Shown here: in pieces, positions 25,783 through 34,420 of the stretch
How positions within the stretch are numbered: the first letter of the stretch is position 1
How the letters are laid out: the number at the start of each line of letters is the position of its first letter
DNA from: Tessaracoccus sp. OH4464_COT-324
Lineage (GTDB): Bacteria > Actinomycetota > Actinomycetes > Propionibacteriales > Propionibacteriaceae
Assembly: GCF_003932855.1 (NCBI RefSeq)
Contig: NZ_RQYZ01000020.1
Location: forward strand, 1-40,144
DNA: 40,144 bases
Direction: 5' to 3'
The notes under the pieces: generated by a model
Seen by the model: only the letters and a program-made list of their open reading frames with translations
What the model was told of the DNA's origin: nothing
Databases searched by the model: none
Position numbers and translations under genes: made by a program

Positions 25783-28188
25783 CTAGAGCTGTCGCTCGGC
25801 TGCGGTGAGCCGCGCGACGGCGATGAGTGGGACCACCCAGATCGCCGCGACGGAGATTGCCGAGATCAGCCCTAGCGCCTCCCATGGGGCGGGCGAGGTG
25901 TGCATCGTCAGGAACCGGAGGCTGAGCAGGAAGACGGCCTGCCCAAACAAAGCGGTCAGCACCGCGCCGCCCGCGCCGATCACCGCCTGCTCCCGGAGCA
26001 CGCTGACGAGCCACCTGCGGGGCAGGCCGACTGCGCGCACCGTGGCCAGCATCGGGCGCAGCGCGCGGGCCTGGTTCAGCGAGATCAGCAGGACCGCGGC
26101 GAAGCACAGCGTGCCGAAGCCAACTAGGAGGACCCGGCGAGCGAACGACGGGTAGATCCGGTCGGGCTCTCGATAGCTGGTGGCGATCCCTGGGGGGAAG
26201 CCAAGCTCGGCCTGCACCCGTCGGATGGCCTCGGCCTGCTCATCGGTCACGCCCGTGTAGTAGAGGTCGTAGCTTTCATCCGTGTCGATGTTCAGGCTAC
26301 GCGCGGTGTCGGTGAGGAGGAGCGCGCCGAAGATCAGGTGCTTGTCGAGGGGAGCGGACACCGCGGGCAGCGTGTGGGGCTGGCTCTCGGATATGTAGGT
26401 GATCTGGTTGCCTGCACCGACGAGCGCCGCACCTTGGAGGAGCGCCGCGCGCTGCTCCGGAGAGGGCTCGAAGTTGGTCAGCCGTTGAAGCTCGCCGATG
26501 CTTTGCACAACCCCCATCGTGCCGGGGAGCGAGAGATCATCGACGGCGGCGGTGTGTACCGGGAAGCCGCTGCTGAGCCCGATGTGCCGCTCGAACTCGT
26601 CAACCATTCCCTCCGGGCTGTCGGGCTGCACCCGCAGGAAGGCCAGCCCGCGGGGCACGCTGGCCGTGGATAGCTCGTTGGAGGTGGCGGACATGGTGTT
26701 CATGAGCGTCAGGATCGAGATCATCGCCGACACGATGAAGGCGGTGGCGCTGGTGAGGGCGGCGGTGGCCCGGGTTCCTTCCTGTTGCAGCCTGCGCGCG
26801 AGGGTGTGTGGGGGCTTGGTGCTCTTTCGCGAGGCCAGCGCCTTGACGGCCTCGGGGGCGAGGAGCGCGCTGAGCGCTGCCAGCAGTGCCATGGCAAGGG
26901 CGTTGGCCTCGTCGGAGTAGGAGACCTGCGGGAGGATCCCGAAGAAGGCGCCCGCCGCAGCCAGCGAGCAGCACCGGCGCACGAGCCGCTTGGCCCGGGG
27001 GGTGAGTAGGGCGCGCCCCACGTCTGCGCGTGCCACCTTGCGCGGCCGGAGCAGGAAGAACACTGCGCAGTAGGCCGCGATCATCGTTCCGGTGGCGAGC
27101 AGCCAGACGGGCCAGTCGGGGACGAAGGGTGATGGCGCCCGCGCGGTAAACCGGGGCAGCAATGCCCGGCCGGGCCACAGAAGCGCCAGGCCGACGAGAG
27201 CTCCTACCAGCGCCCCCGTGATCAGGGAGGCCAGTCCGGCGGTGAAGTGGGCGGACAGCACGTCTTTCTTGGGTAGGCCGATGGCGGTGGAGCGGGCGAG
27301 CAGATCGCGCAGTCCACGGTAGCCCACGGCGTAGATGGCGACGCCCGCCAGGAGCGCGGTGCCGAGCAGCGGCAGCAGCCCGAAGGCAGCGTATCCTTCC
27401 AGCGTCTTGCGGCTTTGGGCGAGAATTCTCTCGGCTTCGTCGTGGTTGCTGCCGAAGTCCGCCAGCGTGCAGTCTTCCATGCCCTCCGGGAGGGAGCGTT
27501 CGCAGTTGGTCACGAGCGCCTGCATCACGGCCTCAAGCTCGCCGCCGCTCCAATAGGTCTGTATGCCGGCGGCGTAGTCCGGGTCCCGCTTGCTCGCGTT
27601 CTTGAAGCTGTCGCGCCACGTGCCGGGCCCGGCCAGGATGGCCTCGGCATCCAACTGGTCCTCCACCCGGACCACGCCCACGATGGGCAGCTCGGGCACG
27701 TCCCTGCCCAGCGACACGGATTCGCTTTGGTACCTGGCACGCAGCCGCTCGCCGATCACTAGCTCGTTGGCCTGCGGCCACCGCCCGGAGAGCAGTGTGT
27801 ACTTCTCGGCCGGAGGGGCAGCTTGGCCGCCCCAGTCTCCTTCCAAGACGACGTAGGACCCGGCGCCGAGGGCCTGCGCGGCGATCTCGTAGTGCACCTC
27901 GAAGGCCCAGTCGGTTGCCCCAGCCGACTTGAGGTCGGCAGCCAGCTGCTCGGGGATGTCGCTGCCGCGCGGCAGCGTGATCGTCGAGTGGGTGGTGTGT
28001 TCGTAGCGGCCGAGCTTGAAGACCTGCTTCTGCTCGGGCGAGAGTCGGCTGGCGGCATAGAGCCCGGCGACGAGGGTGAGGGCTGCCATCGTCAACGCCG
28101 CGAGGGCGAGCGAGAGCAGCTGCGTGCCGGAGCGCGCCAGGCGCAGCGCAAACCTGGTCTGCCAGGACCTATCTGATGAGCGAGCCAT
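25783..28188 (-). CDS. ABC transporter permease, FtsX/MacB type
   Basis: The product is about 801 residues. One membrane helix (LLSLALAALTMAALTLVAGLY, about 22-42) is followed by an extracytoplasmic domain of about 200 residues, then groups of helices near 240-265, 290-325, 350-400 and 450-480. A second extracytoplasmic domain follows, and three more helices end the protein (after about 670). This two-periplasmic-domain plan is that of FtsX/MacB-type permeases that work with LolD-like ATPases on substrates outside the membrane rather than transporting across it. The ATG at 28188 overlaps the ATPase stop by 20 bases. Such permeases in actinobacteria serve peptide resistance or export of small secreted proteins. 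The gene upstream in the operon encodes one, but a functional link is inference. Confidence 0.85.
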   Translation of the reverse strand: MARSSDRSWQTRFALRLARSGTQLLSLALAALTMAALTLVAGLYAASRLSPEQKQVFKLGRYEHTTHSTITLPRGSDIPEQLAADLKSAGATDWAFEVHYEIAAQALGAGSYVVLEGDWGGQAAPPAEKYTLLSGRWPQANELVIGERLRARYQSESVSLGRDVPELPIVGVVRVEDQLDAEAILAGPGTWRDSFKNASKRDPDYAAGIQTYWSGGELEAVMQALVTNCERSLPEGMEDCTLADFGSNHDEAERILAQSRKTLEGYAAFGLLPLLGTALLAGVAIYAVGYRGLRDLLARSTAIGLPKKDVLSAHFTAGLASLITGALVGALVGLALLWPGRALLPRFTARAPSPFVPDWPVWLLATGTMIAAYCAVFFLLRPRKVARADVGRALLTPRAKRLVRRCCSLAAAGAFFGILPQVSYSDEANALAMALLAALSALLAPEAVKALASRKSTKPPHTLARRLQQEGTRATAALTSATAFIVSAMISILTLMNTMSATSNELSTASVPRGLAFLRVQPDSPEGMVDEFERHIGLSSGFPVHTAAVDDLSLPGTMGVVQSIGELQRLTNFEPSPEQRAALLQGAALVGAGNQITYISESQPHTLPAVSAPLDKHLIFGALLLTDTARSLNIDTDESYDLYYTGVTDEQAEAIRRVQAELGFPPGIATSYREPDRIYPSFARRVLLVGFGTLCFAAVLLISLNQARALRPMLATVRAVGLPRRWLVSVLREQAVIGAGGAVLTALFGQAVFLLSLRFLTMHTSPAPWEALGLISAISVAAIWVVPLIAVARLTAAERQL

Positions 28189-28837
28189 CGCGCATCTCAA
28201 TCGTTCGGCTGGCGAAGTCGCGGGCGAGGGGATCGTGCGTGGCCGACAACACTGCGGTGCCGTCTGCGGCGAGGCTGGCCAGCAGCTCGAAGAGCCGACG
28301 CGAGTTTTCGCTGTCCAACGCTCCGGTGGGTTCGTCGGCCAGCACGAGCTTGCGACCGCCCACCAGGCAGCGCGCGATGCCGACGCGCTGGCGCTGCCCG
28401 CCTGACATGTTCCGTGGGCGCCTGTCTCCGAGCTCCTGGATGCCGACTCGGGCCAGTGCAGCAGCGGCCTCAGCTCGGGCGGTGGTGTCGTCGACGCCAA
28501 GCGCCTGCAGGGGCAGCATCACGTTCTCCGTGGCCGTGAACGGGTCGAGCAGGTTGTGGTCTTGGAAGACCACTCCGATGTGTTCCAGCCGGAACCTGGC
28601 CCGCTCCTCTTCCGAGAGAAGGTGGATGGCCTGACCTTGCACCGTCACCTCTCCCGACGTGGGCACGTCAAGGCCGGCCATCAGGTTGAGCAGGGTGGTC
28701 TTGCCGGAGCCGCTGGCGCCCATCAGCGCCACGAACTCCCCGGGCGCCACCGCCAAATCCGCGGCGCGAACCGCGTGCACCTCCCCCGCAGAGGTTTGGT
28801 ACACGCGGCTCACGCCCTTGCAACTAGCCGTCAGCAT
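28169..28837 (-). CDS. ABC transporter ATP-binding protein, LolD/MacB type
   Basis: The product is about 222 residues. Walker A is GASGSGKTT, the Q-loop VFQDHNLL, the signature MSGGQRQR, Walker B LVLADEPTGALD and the switch histidine in SATHDP: a complete, active-looking ATPase of the lipoprotein/MacB subfamily. The ATG at 28837 overlaps the stop of the upstream gene (ATGCTGA), suggesting coupled translation; a GTG at 28855 would add six residues. No good ribosome binding site is seen for either start, which fits coupling. It powers the permease encoded next, which overlaps its end by 20 bases. Confidence 0.9.
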   Translation of the reverse strand: MLTASCKGVSRVYQTSAGEVHAVRAADLAVAPGEFVALMGASGSGKTTLLNLMAGLDVPTSGEVTVQGQAIHLLSEEERARFRLEHIGVVFQDHNLLDPFTATENVMLPLQALGVDDTTARAEAAAALARVGIQELGDRRPRNMSGGQRQRVGIARCLVGGRKLVLADEPTGALDSENSRRLFELLASLAADGTAVLSATHDPLARDFASRTIEMRDGSLIR

Positions 28838-29196
28838 CCGCGGTTCGTCCGCCACGAGGTGAGCCTGTCATTGTGCTCATCTTCCACCCAGCGAAGCTCG
28901 GTTCCCGGCCTCATGTTGCGGCAGGTCCCCGTGCCGTTTGCGCTGTGGTACCACGCGGCACTCTGCCGGGTCTTGTTCTCCCAGGAGGACATTTTGTCGT
29001 TGGAGTGGTCGCTGACGTTTCGCAGGCCGCCGCCGGGTCCTCGCGTGCCGAGCAGGCCGGAGAAGCTGTGGTCGGTGTAGATGCAGACCCTGTTCGGGTC
29101 GCAGAGGTTGCTACCTGCGTCTGCCGTCGTAGATGCAACCACCCCGAATCCCGCAGCCAGTGCTGCTCCCAGCGCCAACAGTTCTTTGATCTTCAT
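28831..29196 (-). CDS. Small secreted four-cysteine protein, peptidase inhibitor I36-like
   Basis: The product is 121 residues. Residues 1-27 are a signal peptide (MKIKELLALGAALAAGFGVV..., probable cut near ADA-GS). The mature part has four cysteines, C32, C38, C92 and C121, enough for two disulfides. The pattern CIYTDHSFSG, then ND-MSSWENKT, then ND-LTSW is a twofold crystallin-like repeat as found in inhibitor family I36 and related actinobacterial secreted proteins. The start is ATG 29196 with gggag; an upstream in-frame ATG is less suited. It is the first gene of an overlapping operon with an ABC transporter, so it could be the object of that transporter (a toxin, bacteriocin or signal) or a protease inhibitor. 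The assignment to I36 is by pattern only. Confidence 0.75.
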   Translation of the reverse strand: MKIKELLALGAALAAGFGVVASTTADAGSNLCDPNRVCIYTDHSFSGLLGTRGPGGGLRNVSDHSNDKMSSWENKTRQSAAWYHSANGTGTCRNMRPGTELRWVEDEHNDRLTSWRTNRGC

Positions 29197-29232
29197 TGAT
29201 CTCCCTTTCAAGTTGGTTGTGGAGTGGCGTTC

Positions 29233-29263
29233 AGTCTAGGGGGGGGAGACGCTCGGGTGTCAA
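29233..29263 (-). promoter_or_regulatory. Possible sigma-70 type promoter of the I36-like/ABC operon
   Basis: On the minus strand TTGACA (29263-29258) and TAGACT (29238-29233) are separated by 19 bases, slightly more than ideal, and lie 37 bases before the ATG at 29196. The perfect -35 and fitting -10 support it; the spacing weakens it. Confidence 0.4.
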
Positions 29264-29635
29264 GACTCAAATTCGGACAGGGGTGGCAGGTCAGGGGAGC
29301 CAATAGTTTATTTGACAACTATTTGTCGGGGTTGAGCATTGCCCCGATGGGCGGTCGGGGTCCTTCGTCCTCGCCCTGGTTTTCGATCTTGTTTTTCCGC
29401 TCGAGATGTGCTAAGCAATGGCTCTGGCAAGGGGTTATGGTCTCCCTGCTGCGAAGGCTTGGATCGCTAGGCTCCGTCTTGTGGGCATTAGGATTTCTGG
29501 CTAGGCCCGCTCCGGAGCGGTTGCCACGAGCAAAAATGCTTGGGCATCTGTTTTAAAATTTAAGCAGTGCGGCGGTCCGGGAAGGTCGTGCTTTTTGCTC
29601 GGCCGAGATAAACCATGGGGGCGGCGTCGGTCGGC
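29264..29635. other. Intergenic region without a supported gene, holding an AT-rich palindrome
   Basis: No frame here has a convincing start and composition. A perfect inverted repeat, aatagtt (29302-29308) and aactatt (29317-29323) with an 8-base spacer, contains a perfect TTGACA on the plus strand (29312-29317), but no good -10 follows. It could be an operator for the adjoining operon. Another AT-rich patch (ttttaaaatttaag) lies near 29551-29564. I see nothing else. Confidence 0.4.
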
Positions 29636-30019
29636 TCAGGAATCCTGCGGCGGTTTTCTGCTTTCTGGTTTGCCGGTTTCCTTGTCGTCGAGCATGTGGC
29701 GCGCAGCAACCACTTCCTTGGGGCGAGTGAACAGCAGGCTAAGGGTGAAGCCGACGAAGCCGATGATGATGATGATCGAGCAGATCCAAAACGCCAGCTC
29801 GCTGCCGCCCTGGGCGGAGGTCACCAGCAAAGCGGCCACGCCCACGATCAGCAGGCCTGGCCACACAACTCTGCCTAGAAACCCCATGAGACAAGGTTGC
29901 ACGGTGAAGGCACTGTTGTCAGCAGCACGCGCCATATTTTTAAGAATCGGCTTAGAAATTGATGGGATTTCGGCGGTGGGCGTCTGCGCGGAGGGAGTGC
30001 CGGAGTGCGGAAGCTCCAT
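29636..30019 (-). CDS. Small membrane protein with two helices, unknown function
   Basis: The frame encodes up to 127 residues. Two hydrophobic helices (GRVVWPGLLIVGVAALLVTSA and LAFWICSIIIIIGFVGFTLSL) are separated by a short polar turn, QGGSE, and followed by a charged tail, KEVVAARHMLDDKETGK. This hairpin is very unlikely by chance. The start is unclear: ATGs at 30019, 29935 and 29887 are possible and none has a good ribosome binding site; the first 28 residues look disordered. It diverges from the riboswitch-nrd unit. No family is recognised. Confidence 0.6.
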   Translation of the reverse strand: MELPHSGTPSAQTPTAEIPSISKPILKNMARAADNSAFTVQPCLMGFLGRVVWPGLLIVGVAALLVTSAQGGSELAFWICSIIIIIGFVGFTLSLLFTRPKEVVAARHMLDDKETGKPESRKPPQDS

Positions 30020-30064
30020 ATCTTGTGTTTGCGAGGCGGCAGAGGGTCAAGATAGTGTGGTCCA

Positions 30065-30235
30065 TGCAGTTGGTTCCGCTGCCTGAGAGGGTGGGGGCTA
30101 AGAGGGAATCCGGTGCGAATCCGGAGCTGTCCCGCAGCGGTAAGTGGGGACGAAACCCGCGCGACGCACTGGGCGAGAGCCTGGGAAGCGGCGGCGAGTA
30201 GGTTGAGCCACGAGCCCGAAGACCTGCCGCTGTGG
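30065..30235 (+). promoter_or_regulatory. Cobalamin riboswitch
   Basis: The conserved core is clear: gagggaatccggtgcgaat then ccggagctgtcccgcagcgg (about 30101-30140), followed by gtaag and the closing gagcccgaagacctgccg (about 30212-30229). These are the B12-box elements of the adenosylcobalamin-responsive aptamer. It precedes the ribonucleotide reductase genes by about 115 bases. In Streptomyces a cobalamin riboswitch shuts off the B12-independent reductase when B12 is available for the class II enzyme; the same logic is expected here. Confidence 0.9.
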
Positions 30236-30251
30236 CCCCGCGAGCGCGGGG
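30236..30251 (+). terminator. GC hairpin in the riboswitch expression platform
   Basis: ccccgc (30236-30241) and gcgggg (30246-30251) form a tight stem immediately after the aptamer, followed by ttcggttcg. It may be the switching hairpin (termination or masking) but lacks a T-tract, so its mode of action is a guess. Confidence 0.35.
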
Positions 30252-30350
30252 TTCGGTTCGACGTCGCGCGGAACGACTCGCATCGGCAGTCGATGCTGCC
30301 TGCGTGCCCCCACCGGCGAAGAGCCTTCGCTGCTCGTTTCGAGGAGCACG

Positions 30351-32628
30351 ATGAGCACCACAATCCGAGTCACCAAGCGCGACGGGTCCCTGGCCCCCTA
30401 CGATGGCGCCGAGGTGGCGGCATCCATCTCCGACGCCGCCCGCGGCCTGGAGGACGAGGTGACCCGCGCCATCCAGCTGCAATCCGAGGTCGAGATCACG
30501 CTGTTCGACCGCATCACCACCGCCCAGCTCGACGAGGCCATCATCCAGGTGGCGCTCGGCAACGTCAAAGACGACCCCGCCTACGACACCATCGCGGCCC
30601 GCCTGCTGGTGAAGCAGCTCTACAAACAGATCTTCGGTGACACCAGCGACCTCTTCGGCGACGGCAGCCCGGATACCATCAGGCTGCTGCACGTCGAGCG
30701 CTTCCCCGACGCGATCCGCCGGGGCATCGAGGCCCAGCTCCTCGATGACCGGCTCGCCGAGCTGTTCGGCCTTGACGCGCTCGCCCGCGTGCTCGACGCT
30801 CGTCAACGCGGGCACCCGCCACGCGCAGCTCTCCAACTGCTTCGTGATGCAGATGGAGGACGGCATCGAGCACATCGCCAAGTCGGTCCGCGACGTGATG
30901 TGGCTCACCAAGGGCACCAGGGGCATCGGGCTGTCCGTGTCCAAGCTGCGCTGCGAGGGCTCGCCGATCCGTTCCAACAACACCTCCTCCACCGGGCCCA
31001 TCCCCTTCATGCACACCATCGACTCGACGCTGCGCGCGGTCTCGCGCGGCGGCAAGAAGTTCGGCGCCCTGTGCTTCTACATGGAGAACTGGCACCTGGA
31101 CTTCGCGCAGTTCCTCGACCTCAGGCAGAACTCGGGCGACCCCTACCGCCGCACCCGCACCGCAGACACCGCCGTGTGGCTCAGCGACGAGTTCATGAAA
31201 CGCGTCGCCGCCGACGACGACTGGTACCTGTTCGACCCGCTGGAGTGCCCGGACCTCGTCGAGCTGACCGGCGCGGCCTTCTCCGCCCGCTACGCCGAAT
31301 ATGTGGCGCTCGCCGAGGCCGGGAAGCTGCGCGCGGTCAAGAAGATGCAGGCGCGGGAGCAGTACAAGGCGATACTCGTGACGCTGCAAACCACCTCCCA
31401 CCCCTGGCTCACCTGGAAGGACACCATCAACACGCGGGCCCTGAACAACAACACGGGCACCATCCACCTGTCCAACCTCTGCACCGAAATCTGCCTGCCG
31501 CAGGACCGCGACAACGTTGCCGTGTGCAACCTGGCCTCCGTCAACCTGGCCCGGCACCTCGTCGGCAGCGGGCCGCAGGCCAGCTTCGACTGGGACCGGT
31601 TGGCGCGCACCGTCCGCACGGCGGTGCGTCAGCTCGACAACCTGGTGGACATCACGGCGTCCAGCGTGCCCGAGGCGGAGAAGGCCAACCACGAAAACCG
31701 CGCAGTCGGGCTCGGCATCATGGGGCTCACCGACGTGCTGGAGCGGATGCACCACGCCTACGACTCGCCGGCGGCGTGGGACGTGGTCGACGAGGTGGTG
31801 GAGTTCGTCTCCTGGCACGCCATCGACGCCTCGTGCGACCTCGCCCGCGAGCGGGGCCCCTACCCGAACTTCATGGGCTCCGGGTGGTCGCGGGGGCTGG
31901 TCCCCGTCGACACCCTGGACCTGCTGGAGGCCGACCGTGGCGTGCCGGTGGAGGTTGACCGGTCCGCGCGGCTCGACTGGGACGCGTTGCGGCGACGGGT
32001 GCGCGGCGGCATCCGCAACGCGACGCTGATGGCCGTGGCCCCGACGGCGTCGATCGGCCTCGTGGCGGGAACCACGCCTGGGCTCGACCCGCAGTTCAGC
32101 CACATCTTCAGCCGCGCCACGTCGGCCGGGAAGTTCTTGGAGGTGAACCGAAACCTGGTCGCCGACCTGAAGTCGCTCGGCCTGTGGGAGAGCGTGCGCG
32201 GTGAGCTGCTGCGCCACCAGGGCGACCTGAGCAAGGTGTCGGGCGTTCCCGGCTGGCTCACCGATATCTACCGCACCAGCTTCCAGGTGGATCCTGCCGC
32301 CTACCTGCACGTCGCGGCGCGGGCGCAGAAGTGGATCGATCAGGCGATCAGTCGCAACATCTACCTCGCGGACCGCGACGTGATGGTTGACCTGTACGCG
32401 CTGGCCTGGCGGATGGGGGTGAAGACCACCTACTACCTGCACATGATGCCCAGGCACACGGCCGAGCAGTCCACGGTGAAGGTCAACAAGGCCGCGGGCG
32501 GCAGCCGTCGCGGGTTCGGTGTGCGCGCCGCCGCGCCGACGGTGACCGCCACCGCGCCGAAGGCCGCCGTGGTCGAGGGACCGACGGTTTCGGTGGGGGA
32601 GTTCGAGATCGTCGACGGGCAGGCGTGA
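30351..32628 (+). pseudogene. nrdA: Ribonucleotide reductase large subunit, disrupted by an internal deletion and frameshift
   Basis: The first frame (ATG 30351 with gaggag) encodes an ATP-cone start (TTIRVTKRDGS) and runs as NrdA to ...GLDALARVLD at about 30797. The remainder of NrdA continues in the +1 frame from about 30796 (TLVNAGTRHAQLSNCF) to the TGA at 32626-32628. Relatives carry about 70 residues between these two points (the segment with the GVQ-LYDRY and FWMRV motifs), which are missing, so this is a deletion and not a single base slip. The rest looks intact: the active-site Cys in LSNCF, N-x-C-x-E in NLCTEICLP, Cys in AVCNL, and PTASIGLVAGT. The C-terminus, ending FEIVDGQA, has no cysteine pair for thioredoxin-driven re-reduction. 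It reduces ribonucleotides to deoxyribonucleotides when functional. An assembly error is possible. Confidence 0.8.
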
Positions 32629-32684
32629 CCCGTCGATCCGCAGGAACGGCTCCAGTGCGAGTCGTGTCAGTGAGAGGAGAGAAC

Positions 32685-33665
32685 ATGCCGTCGATCCTTG
32701 GTGCCGGTATTCAGGAGGGGCTGCTGCTCAAGCCCGTCACCTACCCCTGGGCGTACGACCTCTACAACCAGGCGGTGGCCAACACGTGGTTTCCCAACGA
32801 GATTCAGCTGGGGGAGGATCTGGCCGATTTCGCGCGGATGACCGACGAGGAACGGCGCGCGTTGACCTACCTGATGAGCTACTTCAACCCGAACGAGCTG
32901 CTCGTCAACAAGGCCCTGGCCTTCGGGGTCTACCCTTACGCGAACGCGGCCGAATGCCACCTCTATCTGGCGAAGCAGATGTGGGAGGAGGCGAACCACT
33001 GCATGGCCTTCGAGTATGTGCTTGAGACGTTCCCCATCGGCCGGGAGCAGGCCTATGAAGCGCACGTGAACGTCGAGTCGATGGCAGCGAAAGAGGCCTT
33101 CGAGGTGCGCTACATCAAGCGGATGACCGAGGAGACGATCGACATCACCACGGTGGCGGGCAAGCAGGACTTCGTGCGCAACCTCGTCGCCTACAACGTG
33201 ATCCTGGAGGGGATCTGGTTCTACTCGGGCTTCATGATGGCGCTGTCGTTCCGGCAGCGAAATCTGCTGCGCAATTTCGGTTCGCTGATCGACTGGATCG
33301 TGCGCGACGAGTCGCTGCACCTCCAGTTCGACATCAACCTGATGCTCACGGTGTTGGAGGAGAACCCGGAGATCGCCACCGACGAGTTCGCGGCCGAGAT
33401 CCGGCAGATGATTCTCGACGCCGTGGAGATGGAGGAACGCTACAACCGGGATCTGTTGCCCAACGGGATCGTGGGGTTGACGGCGGATTACGTCAACGAT
33501 GACGTGAAATACCTGACGGATCGGCGGCTGGAGGAACTCGGGTTCGAGCCGGAGTATCACGTCGCCAACCCGGCCAAGTGGATGGCGGCGGCCAACGACA
33601 CCTTGCAGTTGGTGAACTTCTTCGAGGCGACCAACACGTCGTATGAGGTCAACGCGCAGGCCTAG
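32685..33665 (+). CDS. nrdB: Ribonucleotide reductase small subunit, class Ic-like
   Basis: The product is 326 residues of the R2 ferritin-like fold that supplies the radical for NrdA. All six metal ligands are visible: E71, E102, H105, E175, E209 and H212 (motifs EEANH, LEGIWFYSGF, RDESLHLQF). The position of the radical tyrosine is F109 in E-x-x-H-x-x-x-F, and the first ligand is Glu instead of Asp; both features match Chlamydia trachomatis class Ic NrdB, which uses a Mn/Fe cofactor. The C-terminus keeps a Tyr (SYEVNAQA) for the radical route. The start is ATG 32685 with agaggag, 56 bases after nrdA, under the same cobalamin riboswitch. The subunit itself is intact although its partner gene is broken. 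Confidence 0.92.
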   Translation: MPSILGAGIQEGLLLKPVTYPWAYDLYNQAVANTWFPNEIQLGEDLADFARMTDEERRALTYLMSYFNPNELLVNKALAFGVYPYANAAECHLYLAKQMWEEANHCMAFEYVLETFPIGREQAYEAHVNVESMAAKEAFEVRYIKRMTEETIDITTVAGKQDFVRNLVAYNVILEGIWFYSGFMMALSFRQRNLLRNFGSLIDWIVRDESLHLQFDINLMLTVLEENPEIATDEFAAEIRQMILDAVEMEERYNRDLLPNGIVGLTADYVNDDVKYLTDRRLEELGFEPEYHVANPAKWMAAANDTLQLVNFFEATNTSYEVNAQA

Positions 33666-33874
33666 GCGGTCCGTCGCGAGAGCCGGTCAGGCGCGCATCG
33701 GATGGGGCGGGAAAGATCCTCGGTTTCCGGAACCTGCACGGCGTACAGGGGCGGCTGGCGGGGACCCAACCCGTCTCGTCCGTAGCGCATCTGCCGGGGT
33801 GCGCGGCCCGCTCCGGGTTGGCGGTCCTCACCGTCGATAGAATCTCGTCATCCCATCTCCCGCAGAGGAAACCC

Positions 33875-34420
33875 ATGACCCGAAACGCCGCACCCTTCCG
33901 CCGAGGTAGCTACGAGCCCATCCCCCTGTCTACGGATGCTTTGCTTTTTCGCTATGCCGACTCGCCGTCGGCGGTCGTGAACCTATTCATCCTCACCGGA
34001 TTCACGCTGCTGTGTTTATCCGGGGGCGCGTCGGGGATGATGCTCCATTTTGAGGACAAAAACCTCACCATTTCGTGGGCCCTCCTGGCTGGAGGTGTTG
34101 TGCTGGCCGCGCTCACTGTATGGCTGGGATCCCACCGAATGGTGGTGGACGCCACGGGCTTCCACCTCAGCTCGCTGTTTAGTCACAAGGATGTCCCGTG
34201 GCCCGTCTCCCGGCTGGACCTCGAAGTGTACCAATTGATGGCGCGAGCTGGCCTCAGGCAGGTTACTTGCATTGTCCGCCACAATGGCCGCTGGGCCTGC
34301 ATGATTCCAGGCCTCACGCGGGGCGGCTTCAGCAAAATCGCCCTGGTGGAAGACTCCAACCGGGATCTTGATCGGATCTGGGACTGGGCTGCGCGGAAGG
34401 GATACGTGCGCTCCTTGTGA
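33875..34420 (+). CDS. Membrane protein with PH-like domain
   Basis: The product is 181 residues. Two close membrane helices (about 33-55 and 68-88) are followed by a soluble part of about 90 residues: GSHRMVVDATGFHL, then a W-PVSRLDLEVYQL strand, VTCIVRHNGRWACMI and a closing helix with DRIWDWAARKGY. This is the layout of bacterial PH-domain membrane proteins common in actinobacteria. The start is ATG 33875 with agagg; an upstream extension is less likely. It stands alone between nrdB and the ABC-2 operon. The role is unknown. Confidence 0.75.
   Translation: MTRNAAPFRRGSYEPIPLSTDALLFRYADSPSAVVNLFILTGFTLLCLSGGASGMMLHFEDKNLTISWALLAGGVVLAALTVWLGSHRMVVDATGFHLSSLFSHKDVPWPVSRLDLEVYQLMARAGLRQVTCIVRHNGRWACMIPGLTRGGFSKIALVEDSNRDLDRIWDWAARKGYVRSL

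Noticed and set aside
29224-29556. 110-codon plus-strand frame
   Set aside because: No ribosome binding site, no protein-like pattern, and it crosses the likely promoter and palindrome of the opposite operon.
30637-30800. Programmed ribosomal frameshifting as explanation for nrdA
   Set aside because: A slip would not restore the roughly 70 missing residues, and no slippery run or pseudoknot is seen at the junction.
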